Notes: generated from the letters alone by a model not told the origin. 64,000 nt of DNA from Rhodopirellula baltica (GCA_002901265.1 PPHI01000001.1:620001-684000); one strand, 5' to 3'; positions 18,285-29,199 are shown, numbered from the stretch's first letter. Program-made: numbers and translations.

Positions 18285-19493
18285 TTACTCGCCAGACGCT
18301 TCTTCGGCGGCTTCGTCCTCGGCGGCCTGCTCTTCGGCTGGCTTTTCTTCAGTCACTTGCTCTTCCGATTCGGCTTCTTCGGTCGCCTCTTCATTCGGTG
18401 GCTGATTCCACTCCAGTTCCGCGGCCGCGTCGCGTTGTTCTTGGGAAGCGATCACAGGGAACTTTGCGTTGCTAATACCGCGGTCCACGATCCAAATGTT
18501 ACGGAAGCGAACCGGATCGCCGTGATCTTGGATGTTGATCGGTGACAACGTCGGTTCTTCGGGCTTGCCAGCACCAGTCTTGCTTGGCAGTGCGACGTTG
18601 TCTTGGACTTTGACCCCATTGATCCAGCTAGTGATGTGGGCATCACGGATCTTCTTGCCGTCGGAGTTCCATCGAGGTGCCGTAAACGACACGTCATAGG
18701 TTTGCCAGACGAGCGGAGGGAACGCCATGTTCAAATCAGGCGACTTCATGCGGTACAGCGCGCCCAGTCCGTTGAACATCTTTTCGGTGCCGAAGGAATC
18801 GAGGACTTGGCACTCATAGCGACTTTGCAGATACAGCCCGCTGTTGCCACGTTGTTGGCCATCGGCGATTGGCATGTATGGCAAACGGAATTCGGCGTGC
18901 AAGTCAAAGTCTTGGAACATCGGCGAGATCAACGCGCCTTCTTTCAACAAACCATTTTCGGTCATTTCGGCGCCGACGAAATTGTCGACCGAAGTGCCGT
19001 CGAAAAGGATCAAGGCGCCTTCAGGTGGCTGTGCACCAAGGGTTCGGCTGACGCGGTTGACTCGCTTCAATCGCCCCAGCATCTTTCCGTCCGACGCAAT
19101 GATGTTGCAGCCTTCGGAATCGACGAAGATCCCCCACGGTCCGCCGGACAGGATGACATTGTCTCCTGAACGAAGGCCGATCAATCGCAGTTCCTCGGCT
19201 TCGTGACCGTCTTCACCAGGAAGCCCGCCGTAGAACGCCATCGCTTGGAATTGGTCGCCAGCGACGGGACGGATTTGCAACGCCAGGATTTGGCCTTTCT
19301 TCTCGCCGCTCCTGAACTTACCAACGAACTCGCCCATCAAATGATAGCTGGCATCATCCTGTGGCGGCTCGGTGTAGGCGGGGCCTTTTTCGCTGCCGTG
19401 TTGCTGAGCAAACAGGTTTGCGTTTGGCACGGCGGCCAAGATTAATGCGGGAAGAACGGTTTTTGCGAACAAGCGAGAGAGCGATACGGTCAT
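18285..19493 (-). CDS. Exported DUF1080 (3-keto-disaccharide hydrolase family) protein
   Basis: 402 aa from the ATG at 19493, which starts a signal peptide (MTVSLSRLFAKTVLPALILA, then AVPNANLFAQ). The C-terminal half is the DUF1080/LamG-like beta-sandwich typical of planctomycetes: GALILFDGTSVDNFVG, LHAEFRLPYMP, RGNSGLYLQSRYECQVLDSFG, AFPPLVWQTYDVSFTAPRW, HDHGDPVRFRNIWI-type end. The N-terminal part carries a separate beta-rich module (HLMGEFVGKFRSGEKKGQ…). The tail is strikingly acidic, about 40 residues made almost only of Glu and Ala. Related proteins hydrolyse 3-keto sugars or bind glycans in the periplasm. It is divergent from the sulfatase gene, which suggests a shared role in polysaccharide use (inference). 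Confidence 0.87.
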   Translation of the reverse strand: MTVSLSRLFAKTVLPALILAAVPNANLFAQQHGSEKGPAYTEPPQDDASYHLMGEFVGKFRSGEKKGQILALQIRPVAGDQFQAMAFYGGLPGEDGHEAEELRLIGLRSGDNVILSGGPWGIFVDSEGCNIIASDGKMLGRLKRVNRVSRTLGAQPPEGALILFDGTSVDNFVGAEMTENGLLKEGALISPMFQDFDLHAEFRLPYMPIADGQQRGNSGLYLQSRYECQVLDSFGTEKMFNGLGALYRMKSPDLNMAFPPLVWQTYDVSFTAPRWNSDGKKIRDAHITSWINGVKVQDNVALPSKTGAGKPEEPTLSPINIQDHGDPVRFRNIWIVDRGISNAKFPVIASQEQRDAAAELEWNQPPNEEATEEAESEEQVTEEKPAEEQAAEDEAAEEASGE

Positions 19494-19852
19494 GGTGGGA
19501 ATAAGCAGTGGGGAAAAAGCTCGTCCAGGCGTAGGCGGACCAGCGTGGGCTGATGCGAGAGCCAATTTTCTAGCGGTCCAAGTCTAGTTCGCTGTCGGCT
19601 ACTACTCCACCATCTGACCGTGAAAGCACCTTGATTCGTGGCCCAAAAAGCAGTTTTCGTCGACCCAATCGGACGCAGGGGACTGGCAATTCGTCCGATT
19701 CACCGGTTTGTGCCGCAGCGATCACCAAAGTTTGTCCGTGGTCTTGGGCGTCGGTACCGTGGGGCGGGTACGATGGAGATTCTTCCGGAGGCGATTTTTC
19801 TTTATCGCGATCGCCATTTGCCCCGCTCATTCCCTCCCAATTGACGAAATCT
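19494..19852. other. Divergent intergenic region between DUF1080 and sulfatase genes
   Basis: 359 nt. The sulfatase frame stays open back to 19631, but the extra 74 residues precede the signal anchor and look non-coding. The region should contain both promoters; no convincing box or operator palindrome was seen. Confidence 0.4.
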
Positions 19853-21484
19853 ATGCGATTCTCTGCAACACGCTCGTCGCTTCCTCCCGAATCTTGCAAT
19901 CGAGGATGGCGTCAGGGCTTCGGTTATGTCTTGTCGCTCGGGCTAGCCGCTTGCCTCATCGGGCACGCGTTGTCTCGACCAACGATCGCCGCCGATCAGC
20001 CAAACATCCTGTTTATTTTCACCGACGATCACTGCACCCAAGCACTCAGTGCGTACGACCCGTCGCGGATCACGACACCCAACATGGATCGCATCGCACG
20101 CGAGGGAATGCGATTCGATCGCTGTTATGTGACCAACGGGATCTGTGGTCCAAGCCGCGCAGTCATTCAAACTGGCAAGTACAGCCACTTGAACGGCTTT
20201 ATTCGCAATGGCAATCGATTCAATGGCGATCAGCAAACATTTCCAAAGTTGCTGCAACAGGCCGGATATCAAACGGCGATCATTGGCAAATGGCACCTTG
20301 TCACTACACCACAAGGTTATGACTACTACGACGTCTTGAAAGGGCAAGGTCCGTATTACAACCCGCCAATGGTCACCGCCGGAAAAGACGGCGAGCCGGT
20401 CACTCGCAGCCACACTGGTTACACCACCGAGATCATCACCGACAAAACTCTGAGCTGGCTAAAGAATGATCGTGACAAGGACAAACCGTTCATGGTCATG
20501 TACCAGCACAAAGCCCCGCACCGAAACTGGCGACCTGCGCCAAAGTACCTGCACTGGCTCGACGACGTCACTGTCCCAGAACCCGAAACGCTTTGGGATG
20601 ATTACCAAGGGCGGACGCAATCTGCAGGCAAGCAAACGATGACTGTCCGTGAGCACCTCAACGACAACGACTTGAAGCTGTCAGGCTATGGCAACATGAA
20701 CGCCGAGCAAAAGAAGGTTTGGGATGCCGCTTACGGACCAAAGAATAAAGCGTACCTGGATGCTCGCGATTCGATGACAGAAGAAGAGATCATCAAATGG
20801 AAGTACCAACGCTATGTCAAAGATTATCTGCGTTGTGTCAAAAGCGTTGATGATGGAATCGGCGAAGTCCTCGACTATCTCGACGAAGCTGGCTTAGCCG
20901 ACAACACCATCGTGATCTACTCCTCCGACCAAGGTTGGTACCTCGGCGAGCATGGCTGGTTCGATAAACGCTGGATGTACGAAGAATCGCTGCGCACGCC
21001 GCTGCTGGTTCGTTGGCCGGGTGTGATCCAGCCCGGTTCGGTCAACAACGACATCACCTCGAATCTCGACTTTGCCGAAACGTTTTTAGACCTCGCCGGA
21101 CAACCGGTCCCAGACGACATGCAAGGCCGTTCGTTGGTGCCACTGTTCAAAGGTCAAACGCCCGATGATTGGCGGCAGGTGTTTTACTACCACTACTACG
21201 AAAACCCTGGTGCGCACAACGTCGCTCGGCACTATGGTGTTACTGATGGAACACACAAGCTGATTCACTACTATGCGCTCGAAGGGAAAACGATCGATGA
21301 TTGGGAATTGTTCGATTTGAAATCAGATCCGAACGAACTGCAAAGCGTCTACGGCAGCACGGACTACAGCGATGTCCAGCAAAAGCTGCGGCAGCAATTG
21401 ACCGCCGCGAGAGAAAAGTTCGGCGTTCCAGAGGATGATGACCCTGCTGGGCCGCAGCGGCGGAATAACAATCGAAAGAGATAA
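19853..21484 (+). CDS. Exported type I (formylglycine) sulfatase
   Basis: 543 aa from the ATG at 19853, which leads into a hydrophobic export signal ([19 protein letters not shown]). The alkaline-phosphatase-fold sulfatase domain starts at [12 protein letters not shown], with metal ligands Asp58-Asp59. It carries the formylglycine signature C-x-P-S-R at residue 98 ([16 protein letters not shown]), needing FGE-type maturation. The metal-site motifs GKWH and HKAPH follow, then [35 protein letters not shown]. It removes sulfate esters, probably from an algal polysaccharide; the substrate cannot be read. Residues near the C-terminus ([25 protein letters not shown]) fit the N-acetylglucosamine/choline-sulfatase-like S1 branches. 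A hairpin terminator follows. Confidence 0.92.
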   Translation: MRFSATRSSLPPESCNRGWRQGFGYVLSLGLAACLIGHALSRPTIAADQPNILFIFTDDHCTQALSAYDPSRITTPNMDRIAREGMRFDRCYVTNGICGPSRAVIQTGKYSHLNGFIRNGNRFNGDQQTFPKLLQQAGYQTAIIGKWHLVTTPQGYDYYDVLKGQGPYYNPPMVTAGKDGEPVTRSHTGYTTEIITDKTLSWLKNDRDKDKPFMVMYQHKAPHRNWRPAPKYLHWLDDVTVPEPETLWDDYQGRTQSAGKQTMTVREHLNDNDLKLSGYGNMNAEQKKVWDAAYGPKNKAYLDARDSMTEEEIIKWKYQRYVKDYLRCVKSVDDGIGEVLDYLDEAGLADNTIVIYSSDQGWYLGEHGWFDKRWMYEESLRTPLLVRWPGVIQPGSVNNDITSNLDFAETFLDLAGQPVPDDMQGRSLVPLFKGQTPDDWRQVFYYHYYENPGAHNVARHYGVTDGTHKLIHYYALEGKTIDDWELFDLKSDPNELQSVYGSTDYSDVQQKLRQQLTAAREKFGVPEDDDPAGPQRRNNNRKR

Positions 21485-21515
21485 GTAGCCATTCCGCACA
21501 ATTGAAAAAACGAAA

Positions 21516-21555
21516 GGCCCGGTGGTGACATCAATCCAATGTCACCCACCGGGCC
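21516..21555. terminator. Strong hairpin after the sulfatase gene
   Basis: A GC-rich inverted repeat (ggcccggtgg-tgacat / atgtca-cccaccgggcc) of about 16-17 bp with one bulged base and a 7-nt loop. It lies 31 nt after the sulfatase stop and also near the end of the convergent GlsB-like gene. It lacks a long T run, so it may serve as a bidirectional or rho-assisted terminator. Confidence 0.7.
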
Positions 21556-21599
21556 AGATCGCTTTCCACCAGATTCTGAATTGGCGTCGCGTGTTTGAG

Positions 21600-21860
21600 T
21601 TACGCGGTTGTGCGATGGTTGGTTCGTTCGGCAATCACTAAAAGTGCAACCGCGCCGATGAGGGAGCCAATCCAGCCCGCAGCTTGGAATGGTGTACCGC
21701 CGAAGATCAGGTAGGCAACGAAGCCACCCGCGAAAGATCCCGCGACACCAAGCATCATTGTCATTAGCAAACCCATTGACTGGGGGCCGGGAACCAAAAG
21801 TCTTGCGATGGCACCGATAAACAGACCGAAAAGCATCCAACCAAGAATTGGAATCAACAT
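21600..21860 (-). CDS. GlsB/YeaQ/YmgE family small membrane protein (transglycosylase-associated)
   Basis: 86 aa with three hydrophobic helices rich in Gly: MLIPILGWMLFGLFIGAIAR, then GLLMTMMLGVAGSFAGGFVA and AAGWIGSLIGAVALLVIA. The Gly patterns G-x-x-x-G-x-x-A-R and G-x-x-G-x-x-x-G match the transglycosylase-associated (Transgly_assoc) family, inner-membrane proteins often induced by general stress. Their biochemical role is not established. A strong ribosome site (AAAGGAG) precedes the start by 8-9 nt. It is a single gene, convergent with the sulfatase. Confidence 0.87.
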   Translation of the reverse strand: MLIPILGWMLFGLFIGAIARLLVPGPQSMGLLMTMMLGVAGSFAGGFVAYLIFGGTPFQAAGWIGSLIGAVALLVIAERTNHRTTA

Positions 21861-22166
21861 CGTGGAATCTCCTTTACTGACTATCGTTGGTTAACTTTTT
21901 CTGCGTCAAACTGAACAAAGTCAGGTTTGACACCGCGTTTTATTTACCCCGCCAGTCTCATGGCCTTGAAAGCCGTTGCGCACAACTCACCCTCATTCAA
22001 TGCGCTGACGCATACAATCGGGGAACGCGTCGAAGACGCATGATTCGGACTTTTGGGGATGCTCGTCGATGAGCAACTTCGAATCATCTGCTATGCGAAT
22101 TGCATGCCAAAGCTATCAAGCACGGAACGACGCTTGCGATTGGTCGTAAATTGACCAGCCACATCG
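21861..22166. other. Intergenic region, nothing recognised
   Basis: 306 nt upstream of the GlsB-like gene and downstream of the zinc-ribbon gene. No frame with protein-like composition, no long inverted repeat and no RNA gene was seen. Confidence 0.35.
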
Positions 22167-22412
22167 CTACCCATTTAGTCCGATGGTTGTCGGACGGTGT
22201 CCAACCGCGGCTTCGGAATAAACGCTTCCACACCGTCGGCATGCAAAGCGATGTGTTCGTGTACGCCCCAACGGAAGTACTGGAATAAAGAACAGTGTGA
22301 AGTAGCGCGCGATCACTACTCGTCCACAAGACGTTTTTGTCGTGCATGCGGGACAAGTAAATTCGCCAGCTGACTCGACTTTTTGCTTGGTAGAGATTCC
22401 AAAGATAACCAT
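22167..22412 (-). CDS. Small zinc-ribbon protein with one membrane-like segment
   Basis: 81 aa from the ATG at 22412 (MVIFGISTKQKVESAGEF). A first CPAC pair (TCPACTTKT) and a second CRRC pair (FACRRCGSVY) form a zinc ribbon. They are separated by an aromatic hydrophobic stretch, ARYFTLFFIPVLPLG. This arrangement is that of the widespread zinc-ribbon family with the conserved RxFTLxFIPLxPL core. The frame continues upstream to 22538, but the added residues do not fit the family. Its function is unknown, and it stands alone. Another overlapping frame on the same strand (22084-22440) looks spurious. Confidence 0.7.
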   Translation of the reverse strand: MVIFGISTKQKVESAGEFTCPACTTKTSCGRVVIARYFTLFFIPVLPLGRTRTHRFACRRCGSVYSEAAVGHRPTTIGLNG

Positions 22413-22628
22413 TGTGCTGACCCCGTTGATTGAAAAGCATCGCCCCTTGTCAATCAACGAAGATCGCAAAGTCTGTACCGATCGTTGATCAAGACCGAAT
22501 CCTTTGCACATTCGCAGTCCGAGTGACCGTTTTGCCAATCAAATGTACGCAAAACGTCCTCGCTGCAATCGTTCAAGTCAAACATGGCATTGAGCCATAC
22601 CGGCAAGGCATTCGATCCGTTCGCCGAA

Positions 22629-23963
22629 TCAACTGATCAACAACGATTTGATCGGCCGCCCGCGGTCGGTGATGGGGACGGGACGGTCGCCGGCGTAGAG
22701 GTTCTTTTGGTAGTCCACCCCAACGCTCGCACAAACCGTGGCGAAGAAATCTGGGACGCTGACGGGATCTTGTAAGATCTTTTGCGAACGCTCATCGGTT
22801 TCGCCAAAGGCACCACAGTGGTTCAGCCCTCCGCCTGCGAGGACGCAGGTGAATGCAGTGCCTTGATGACCTCGCCCGCCACCACCGTCAAATTCCGGTG
22901 GACGTCCAAATTCGGTGGTAATCATGATCAACGTTTTGTCCAACAGTCGCTTGGACTGGAGATCTTCTATCAATGTCGCAACGGCAATGTCCATCTCTTG
23001 GATCAGCTTGTGCTGTTGTAGAATCCCTCCGTTGTGCACATCCCATCCAGATCCATTTAGGAAGTTCAGGTTATGCGAGACCTCAATAAAACGCACACCT
23101 TGTTCGACCAATCGTCGACTTAAAAGGCATCGCTGACCAAACTCCCCACCGTATTGATCTCGCAGACTGTTAGGCTCTCTGTCGAGTTCAAAGACGCGGT
23201 TGAATTCGGGGCCACTCAGCTTCAAGCTTTGATCAATCACCTGTTCATAGTCATTGATCAATGGACCTCGTGCATTTTTCGCTTGTTGTCGAAGCGTTGC
23301 AAGGAAGTGCTCCCGACGCTGCTGCCGCGTCATCGTGATGCCCTCCGGACGTGACAATCCTGCAGGCCCTTTTGTGGTATCGGTGAGGTACAGGTAGCCA
23401 TGTTTGGCTCCCAAAAAACCTGGCCCGCGTGTCACATTGGGATAGCCAATCAAGACATAGGGTGGTGCCGTATCCGATGCGGCGCCGCGTTCATGTGCGA
23501 TAATCGAACCGATCGATGGATAGGTGATGGTTCCACTGACCGCGCGCCCCGTGTGCATTCGATTGGTTGCCGCGGCATGTTCGTCGATCATGTCATGATT
23601 GACGCTGCGAACGGCGGTGACGTGTTCCATCAACCGAGCCACGTTCGGAAGATGTTCACACAAGCGAACTCCGTCGAGGGATGTTTCGATGGAGTCATAG
23701 TAGGCGCCGGGGCGGTTCGCTTTTGGATCTCCTTTTTCTTTGGGGTCAAAGGTATCGATTTGCCCCATGCCTCCACCCAACCATATGGAGATCACATGTT
23801 CTGCGTTTCCCGAAATGCTCGGTTGCTGATGCGAGTGCTCACCTTGGACATTGCCACCCGCATCATTCGCAATCCCCAGCGACGGCAACGCAAGGCTACC
23901 CAATGCCGCACTTCGCCGAAGTAAGGCTCGACGGCTGAGTTCTTGCTGTTTTTCTTTTTTCAT
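22629..23963 (-). CDS. DUF1501 protein with Tat signal
   Basis: 444 aa. The N-terminus has a twin-arginine export signal ([20 protein letters not shown]). The rest is the DUF1501 fold, a sulfatase/alkaline-phosphatase-like superfamily member: [34 protein letters not shown]-type segment, [52 protein letters not shown], and [17 protein letters not shown]1501 genes travel with DUF1549/DUF1553 cytochromes in planctomycetes. Here the start lies only 15 nt after the stop of such a gene, so both are cotranscribed. Enzymatic activity is unproven. It is the last gene of the sigma-FecR-led cluster. Confidence 0.9.
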   Translation of the reverse strand: MKKEKQQELSRRALLRRSAALGSLALPSLGIANDAGGNVQGEHSHQQPSISGNAEHVISIWLGGGMGQIDTFDPKEKGDPKANRPGAYYDSIETSLDGVRLCEHLPNVARLMEHVTAVRSVNHDMIDEHAAATNRMHTGRAVSGTITYPSIGSIIAHERGAASDTAPPYVLIGYPNVTRGPGFLGAKHGYLYLTDTTKGPAGLSRPEGITMTRQQRREHFLATLRQQAKNARGPLINDYEQVIDQSLKLSGPEFNRVFELDREPNSLRDQYGGEFGQRCLLSRRLVEQGVRFIEVSHNLNFLNGSGWDVHNGGILQQHKLIQEMDIAVATLIEDLQSKRLLDKTLIMITTEFGRPPEFDGGGGRGHQGTAFTCVLAGGGLNHCGAFGETDERSQKILQDPVSVPDFFATVCASVGVDYQKNLYAGDRPVPITDRGRPIKSLLIS

Positions 23964-23978
23964 CTTGGTTTGCTTTGG

Positions 23979-26900
23979 CTATGGAATCCAAACGAACTCA
24001 CTATGGTTGATCAGGCTCCAGACGACGTCTTCATAGACTTCGCGCCATGCGGAGATGAAACGCGGGTCGGCAGGCGGTCCGGCTTGAACACGCTTTTCAA
24101 TTTCAAGCTGAATTTCATTGGCCTGGGGGCGAAGGTGATTGAACCAATCAACCTGCGGCAGTGGTTTCGCGACCAACACTTCGGTGATTTCGTTTGCCGG
24201 TAAGATCCGCTGCTGATAGCCCTCGGCGATCGCAGAGGAGAACACGTGCAGCTCTTCAGCATTGGGATGTCGACTGAGGAAACGAAGAAAGAGTTGATCC
24301 ACAAGCTCTTCGGGCGAATCCTCATTGATCGCCAACTCTGCAAGAACGCTTCGGTTTGAAATGCGAGTTAGCGAACTTGCCAGCACACCGTTCGCCAGCA
24401 CACCAGGCTGCAATACATTTGGCTCTTGGTCTCGCTCGGCGATCGGCATCTGCCTTGCCCCCGTCCAACCGAAGGCTTCCAAAACATCGGCAACAGCTCG
24501 AGCCTTTGGCAGAGACAAACTGGGCCGATCACGCTCATTTTTTAAGTCCCCGAACATCCACGCCCGAGTCGGCGTTCCCAGCGTTTGCCTTGCCCCCAAA
24601 GGACGTCGTCCGTCATGGACGAAGGTTAGCTCTTCCACCGAAATCGTGTGTCCTGTCGATTGATGTAGCGCGTCGACAATTTGCTCTGCACTCAAACGCC
24701 GTCGATCAGGAGCATTGAAAAACCGCGACTCCGCAGTGGCCACTTGATTCGTACCGATGGCCTGACGCTGGTACAGATCCGAATCCATGATCTGTTGAAT
24801 GAGTCGACGAAAATTATATCCGCTGGACACAAAGTCATCCGCTAACCATTGCAGCAGCTTCGGATGACTGGCCAAGTTGCCCTCCCAATCGTGAACCGGC
24901 TCGACAATCGCAGCACCGATCAATCGTTTCCATGCATGGTTTACGATCACCTGAGGAAATCGTTGATTCTGTGGTGCCGTGATTAACGCCGCGAGTCTTT
25001 CGCGGGTATCGTTGCTCGATCGAACCAGTCGATCTATTTCGGGACCATCTTCCACCCCGGTGACTTCTGCAAACGGCCAAGTCGGCGTGACAGCCTGATC
25101 GGCCGGAAGCGATACTTGAATGAGCGACTTGCGCACCTTTTGATTTTCAAAAAACGCAGCGGGGACTCGACTTGTGGCGGGGACTTTGATTGGTTTGCGA
25201 CTGAACATCGCCGCCAATGAATAAAGATCCTCTTGAGTCGTGCTGTGGTACGGCGAATCATGACAACGAGCGCATTGCAGTTCGATTCCTAAGAAAGCGG
25301 ACGCGATGATATGGCCTTTTGCGGCCATCGGCGAATCGTTTTCACCCGCCAAGCCGAAACCGGCGCTTCCGCCTTCAGCTGCACCACCACGCAGCATGAT
25401 CAATTCGGTGACCATGCGATCAATCGGCTTGTTGTCACGAAGTGAGTCGTACAAAAACCAACGGAACGGACCGGTGCTATTGAGCGATGCGTTTAATAAT
25501 GAAGGGTTCTCGGCGAGAAGATCCATCCAAAAACTGACCCACCGATCCGCGAATCGTTGATCTTCAATCAAACGCTCAATGAGCTGCTGTCGTTTGTCGG
25601 TTGACGTGTCAGTTAAGAAAGCTTTAACTTCCTGAGCCGTTGGCGGCACACCAACGGAATCAAAGTAAGCTCGCCGTAAGAATGATGCATCGTCAATGAC
25701 CGAGGGGATCTTGATCGCTTCCTCGTCCAAGGGCGGACTCGGCCAAACCGCTCCGTTGCTAACCCAGGTTTCCAACGTCGCGATTTGGTCTGCATTAAGC
25801 CCTTCCTCGGTCGGTGGCATGTTGCCCGAGCGGATTTGCGAAATCAATTCGCTCGCTTCGACATCACCTGGAACGACAGCGGGGATTTCAGAATCACCTG
25901 CCAACAGCGATTCTTCACGCGAATTCAGACGTAGCCCACCTTTTTCTTTTTCACCATGACAGCGGAAGCATTCCTCACGCAAAATCGGAAGGACGTTTTC
26001 GTTGAAGTGACTCGCTAGATCAGGATCGATATCGGTTTGGCGTTGTCGACGGTTTCGGATTTTCGATTCGATGAAATGATCAATCGGATGACTGGAAAGC
26101 TGCTGGTCTCGTTTGGGACGATTTGACTCGATCCACTGATGTGCGATCTGTTGGCGTTTGATCCAGAATTCATCCTGCGACTTCGCAGCCAAGTGCTGGC
26201 TTTGCTGATCGAAGTCGACTAATTCGGTTTCGATTCGTTCCAGCAGTGGTTCGACAATTTCGTTCGACAAAGGAATATGCGTCTCGGTCGTCGCCAACAG
26301 GTCATAGCCATCGCCTTCTGCATTCAGCATTGCGACACAGATTTCACCTGTTTCGGTGCGATGCCCGCTGCCACCGACGATGACTTCAAATACCACACGG
26401 CATGTCTTGAGAGGCTGTCCCGACGATCCATCGATCGTGATCTCGCCAAAAGCCTCCTGTTGTTTGTATCCGTGCGGACGAACACCGGGCAGCGGTGGCT
26501 CGGCCCGCGGGGTGACAGGTTCTTCGCCATCAGGTGGCTTTCGAGAAACGGAATCGGTTCGAGTCACAAGTTCACCGTCGATCCAAAGTCGGCTCATCGC
26601 TCGCGATCGGATCAAGAACTGGTGAGTTCCTGTTGGCAACTGGACATCACCCGCCATGCGCAACAACAACGGAGCTCCCCAAGCGTCACGTATTCCCCAA
26701 GAATCGAAATGCAAAGGAATGCGGGGAAGCAGAAACGATTCACCGTACCAACGTGATGCTTCCTCCGGCCATTGCTCGCCCTTATTCAACCAGCGATCGA
26801 CCGCGGGCAATCGCTCGCAAAGTTGAACCACCACCTTTCCGTTTGGGATCGATGCGATCCGTGGCATGACTTCGGGTTGTGGCTCGATAACCCGTGGCTC

Positions 26901-27641
26901 GCCAACTCGATGGAAGCGTTGCCGCATCGTCTGATCGTCAAGCAATTCTCGATGAATCATGATCTGATCCAGACCGCCCGCGTAGCTGACGCCTAAACGC
27001 ACTTCATCGTCATCATTGATGGGCGGTTCGGTCGTGATTCCTCCCATGTCCCACTTGCCTTCGGTAGGCTTTCCATTGACCCAGCCACGGATCGATTCCG
27101 GCATCCCAAACCGATACGAGACGCCTACATGGTGCCATCCGGTACCGATCGGAAAACTTCGATTCGACGTCCACCGGTGCCAGTGTCGATCGCTACCAGA
27201 CAACTTTGTCGCAAAGAGAAAGCTGATGTGTGCGTTGCCTTTACGATTGATAATCCGCAACGCCCAGTTCTGATTATCACGCGTGAACTTTGCAGAACCC
27301 GTTCTCCCCTTGCCAATGATGTAAACCGGTTGTCCCTCGGCCGATCGCTGCGGATTGACCCAGGCTTCCAATGTCAGTTCGTCGCCGTTGGCAAAATCAA
27401 ATCGGCTTTCAGGTCCTTCGTCTGGGATCGAGACATATGCAGAGGCACTGACTTCGATCGCAGTATTCGTTTCGGCAAGATCCGGAAATTCGGGAGGACG
27501 TGGCCCGGCGATGTCACGACGAACGTCACCATGGTTGCTGACCGACTCAACGGACTCGCCATCGAAGCTCCACTGGGCAACAGGAGATTCACCGACAGTC
27601 GTTGCAAAGGCGAACAAGACGGCGACAAGATTGATTGACAT
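23979..27641 (-). CDS. Planctomycete cytochrome PSD1 protein (LamG, PA14-like, PSCyt1, DUF1549, DUF1553)
   Basis: 1220 aa with a short signal peptide (MSINLVAVLFAFATTVGE). Domains in order: a LamG/concanavalin-like sandwich (about 20-230, VAQWSFDGESVES…LTLEAWVNP); a PA14-like glycan-binding stretch (about 290-430, GTHQFLIRSRAMSRLWIDGELV); PSCyt1 with a c-type heme motif CFRCH near 555; DUF1549 with a second heme-like motif CARCH near 795; and DUF1553 to the end (NHAWKRLIGAAIV…, WSLINHSEFVWIP). Such proteins are thought to be exported multiheme-like redox components tied to breakdown of complex organics, but no activity has been shown. It is the second cytochrome/DUF1501 pair of the cluster, 131 nt downstream of the first pair. 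Confidence 0.9.
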   Translation of the reverse strand: MSINLVAVLFAFATTVGESPVAQWSFDGESVESVSNHGDVRRDIAGPRPPEFPDLAETNTAIEVSASAYVSIPDEGPESRFDFANGDELTLEAWVNPQRSAEGQPVYIIGKGRTGSAKFTRDNQNWALRIINRKGNAHISFLFATKLSGSDRHWHRWTSNRSFPIGTGWHHVGVSYRFGMPESIRGWVNGKPTEGKWDMGGITTEPPINDDDEVRLGVSYAGGLDQIMIHRELLDDQTMRQRFHRVGEPRVIEPQPEVMPRIASIPNGKVVVQLCERLPAVDRWLNKGEQWPEEASRWYGESFLLPRIPLHFDSWGIRDAWGAPLLLRMAGDVQLPTGTHQFLIRSRAMSRLWIDGELVTRTDSVSRKPPDGEEPVTPRAEPPLPGVRPHGYKQQEAFGEITIDGSSGQPLKTCRVVFEVIVGGSGHRTETGEICVAMLNAEGDGYDLLATTETHIPLSNEIVEPLLERIETELVDFDQQSQHLAAKSQDEFWIKRQQIAHQWIESNRPKRDQQLSSHPIDHFIESKIRNRRQRQTDIDPDLASHFNENVLPILREECFRCHGEKEKGGLRLNSREESLLAGDSEIPAVVPGDVEASELISQIRSGNMPPTEEGLNADQIATLETWVSNGAVWPSPPLDEEAIKIPSVIDDASFLRRAYFDSVGVPPTAQEVKAFLTDTSTDKRQQLIERLIEDQRFADRWVSFWMDLLAENPSLLNASLNSTGPFRWFLYDSLRDNKPIDRMVTELIMLRGGAAEGGSAGFGLAGENDSPMAAKGHIIASAFLGIELQCARCHDSPYHSTTQEDLYSLAAMFSRKPIKVPATSRVPAAFFENQKVRKSLIQVSLPADQAVTPTWPFAEVTGVEDGPEIDRLVRSSNDTRERLAALITAPQNQRFPQVIVNHAWKRLIGAAIVEPVHDWEGNLASHPKLLQWLADDFVSSGYNFRRLIQQIMDSDLYQRQAIGTNQVATAESRFFNAPDRRRLSAEQIVDALHQSTGHTISVEELTFVHDGRRPLGARQTLGTPTRAWMFGDLKNERDRPSLSLPKARAVADVLEAFGWTGARQMPIAERDQEPNVLQPGVLANGVLASSLTRISNRSVLAELAINEDSPEELVDQLFLRFLSRHPNAEELHVFSSAIAEGYQQRILPANEITEVLVAKPLPQVDWFNHLRPQANEIQLEIEKRVQAGPPADPRFISAWREVYEDVVWSLINHSEFVWIP

Positions 27642-27772
27642 AACCGTGGACTCCTCAACAGATGGAAGAACTTGTGATCGGGCAATCAGGATCTTCTTGG
27701 GCAGTCAGTTGGTGGGAAGGCGGGGAGGGATGCTTGCCAGCAGGCGGGAGGTTGGATGAAGGTCTATTGTGT

Positions 27773-29199
27773 TTACGTCTTGGCGAGTATCCCTTTGTAG
27801 AACTCACCTTCATTGAGATCGACTCGTTCAGGACGGCCTTTGTGCATGTACACGACTTCTTTGTGATCCATGCCCAACAGTCCCATGATCGTCGCATGAA
27901 TGTCGTGCACGTGCAGTCGGTCTTCCACCGCATGCAACCCCAGTTCATCTGTTGCGCCGACAGCCTGACCGGCCTTCACACCACCGCCGGCCATCCACAT
28001 AGTGAATCCGGTCGGATTGTGATCACGGCCATTGCCCTTTTCGCTCATCGGCGTTCGTCCGAACTCGCCGCCCCAGATGACCAACGTATCTTCCAGCATC
28101 CCGCGTTGCTTCAAGTCTGCGATCAAACCGGCAATCGGCTTGTCGACTCCTCCGCACAAACGTGAATGGTTCGATTCGATATTGCTGTGGCTGTCCCACT
28201 TGCTCCCGGCTCCCGAATACAACTGCACAAACCGGACTCCACGTTCGACCAGTCGCCGAGCTAGCAGACACTGACGTCCATAAACTTCGGTTTCCTTTTG
28301 ATCCAATCCGTACATCGAACGAATGTGCTCGGGTTCGTTGTCGATATCGATCGCGACGGGGGCATCCGCCTGCATTTTGGCAGCCAGTTCGTAGCTCTGG
28401 ATACGTGCTTCTAGCTCTGTATTGGAATGTCGACCTTCAAAGTGCTGGCGATTCAATTGGTTAATGAAATCCAACTTGCTACGCTGCTGTTGCTGCGAAA
28501 CTCCGGCAGGGTTGTTCAGGTGACGCAGTGGCTCATCACCCGTTTCGAACAGGACGCTTGGTGCATCGATGGCATGAACCCTGATCCCCAAGCTCGTACT
28601 CCGTTGACGACCATTGAAGAGCTATCTTTCATGACGACAAACGTCGGCAAGCTTTCCGTTGGGTTACCAAGACCGTAGGATACCCACGCTCCAAGCGACG
28701 GCCTGCCCCCAAAGACAGCTCCGGTGTTCATCTGACAGACGCCACCGGCATGATTGATCCCGTCCGAAACACAGGATCGAATCACGCACAGTTCATCCGC
28801 GATTTGTTGATGGTGTGGAAGCCAATCAGAGATCCACAATCCGCTTTCGCCACACTGCTGCCATTTTCGCTTGCATTCCAAAATCGGCGCATTGATTTCG
28901 CCCATCGCTAAGACGGGCTTCTCAAAACTGTCGGGCAATGACTTGCCCGCCAATTCGTTCACAGCAGGTTTGTAGTCAAACAAATCGATGTGACTGGGGC
29001 CACCTTCCATAAACAGCCAAATGACGTTTTTGGCCGTTCCTAATCGATTGGTAATCTTTTGCGATGCCGGATTCGCGGTCTCTGCACCGAATAAACGCTC
29101 GCCGGACATTGCCTCATAGGCGAGTGCACCAAACCCGCATCCGGCACGAGTCAGCAGTTCACGCCGGGAATGAAGCTTGTCAATATTGTTGCATCTCAT
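27773..29199 (-). CDS. DUF1501 protein, interrupted by a single-base frameshift
   Basis: The N-terminal part (29199 to about 28568: RRELLTRAGCGFGALAYEAM Tat-like signal, NVIWLFMEGGPSHIDLFDYK, SDGINHAGGVCQMNTG, LGAWVSYGLG, GSGFMPSMHQ) and the C-terminal part (about 28568 to 27773: VLFETGDEPLRHLNNP, RQCLLARRLVERGVRFVQLY, DTLVIWGGEFGRTPMSE, GRDHNPTGFTMWMAGGGVKAG) lie in adjacent frames. They join to one normal DUF1501 protein of 475 aa. Adding one G at CAAGCG (near 28567-28571) restores MHQGVLFETGDEP, the family's MHQG-type motif. It lies between the two cytochrome genes on the same strand. A true null allele is possible, but a sequence error is more likely. Confidence 0.82.

Noticed and set aside
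22084-22440. 118-codon minus-strand frame overlapping the zinc-ribbon gene
   Set aside because: The overlapping frame has the two Cys pairs and the family core; this one has no such pattern.
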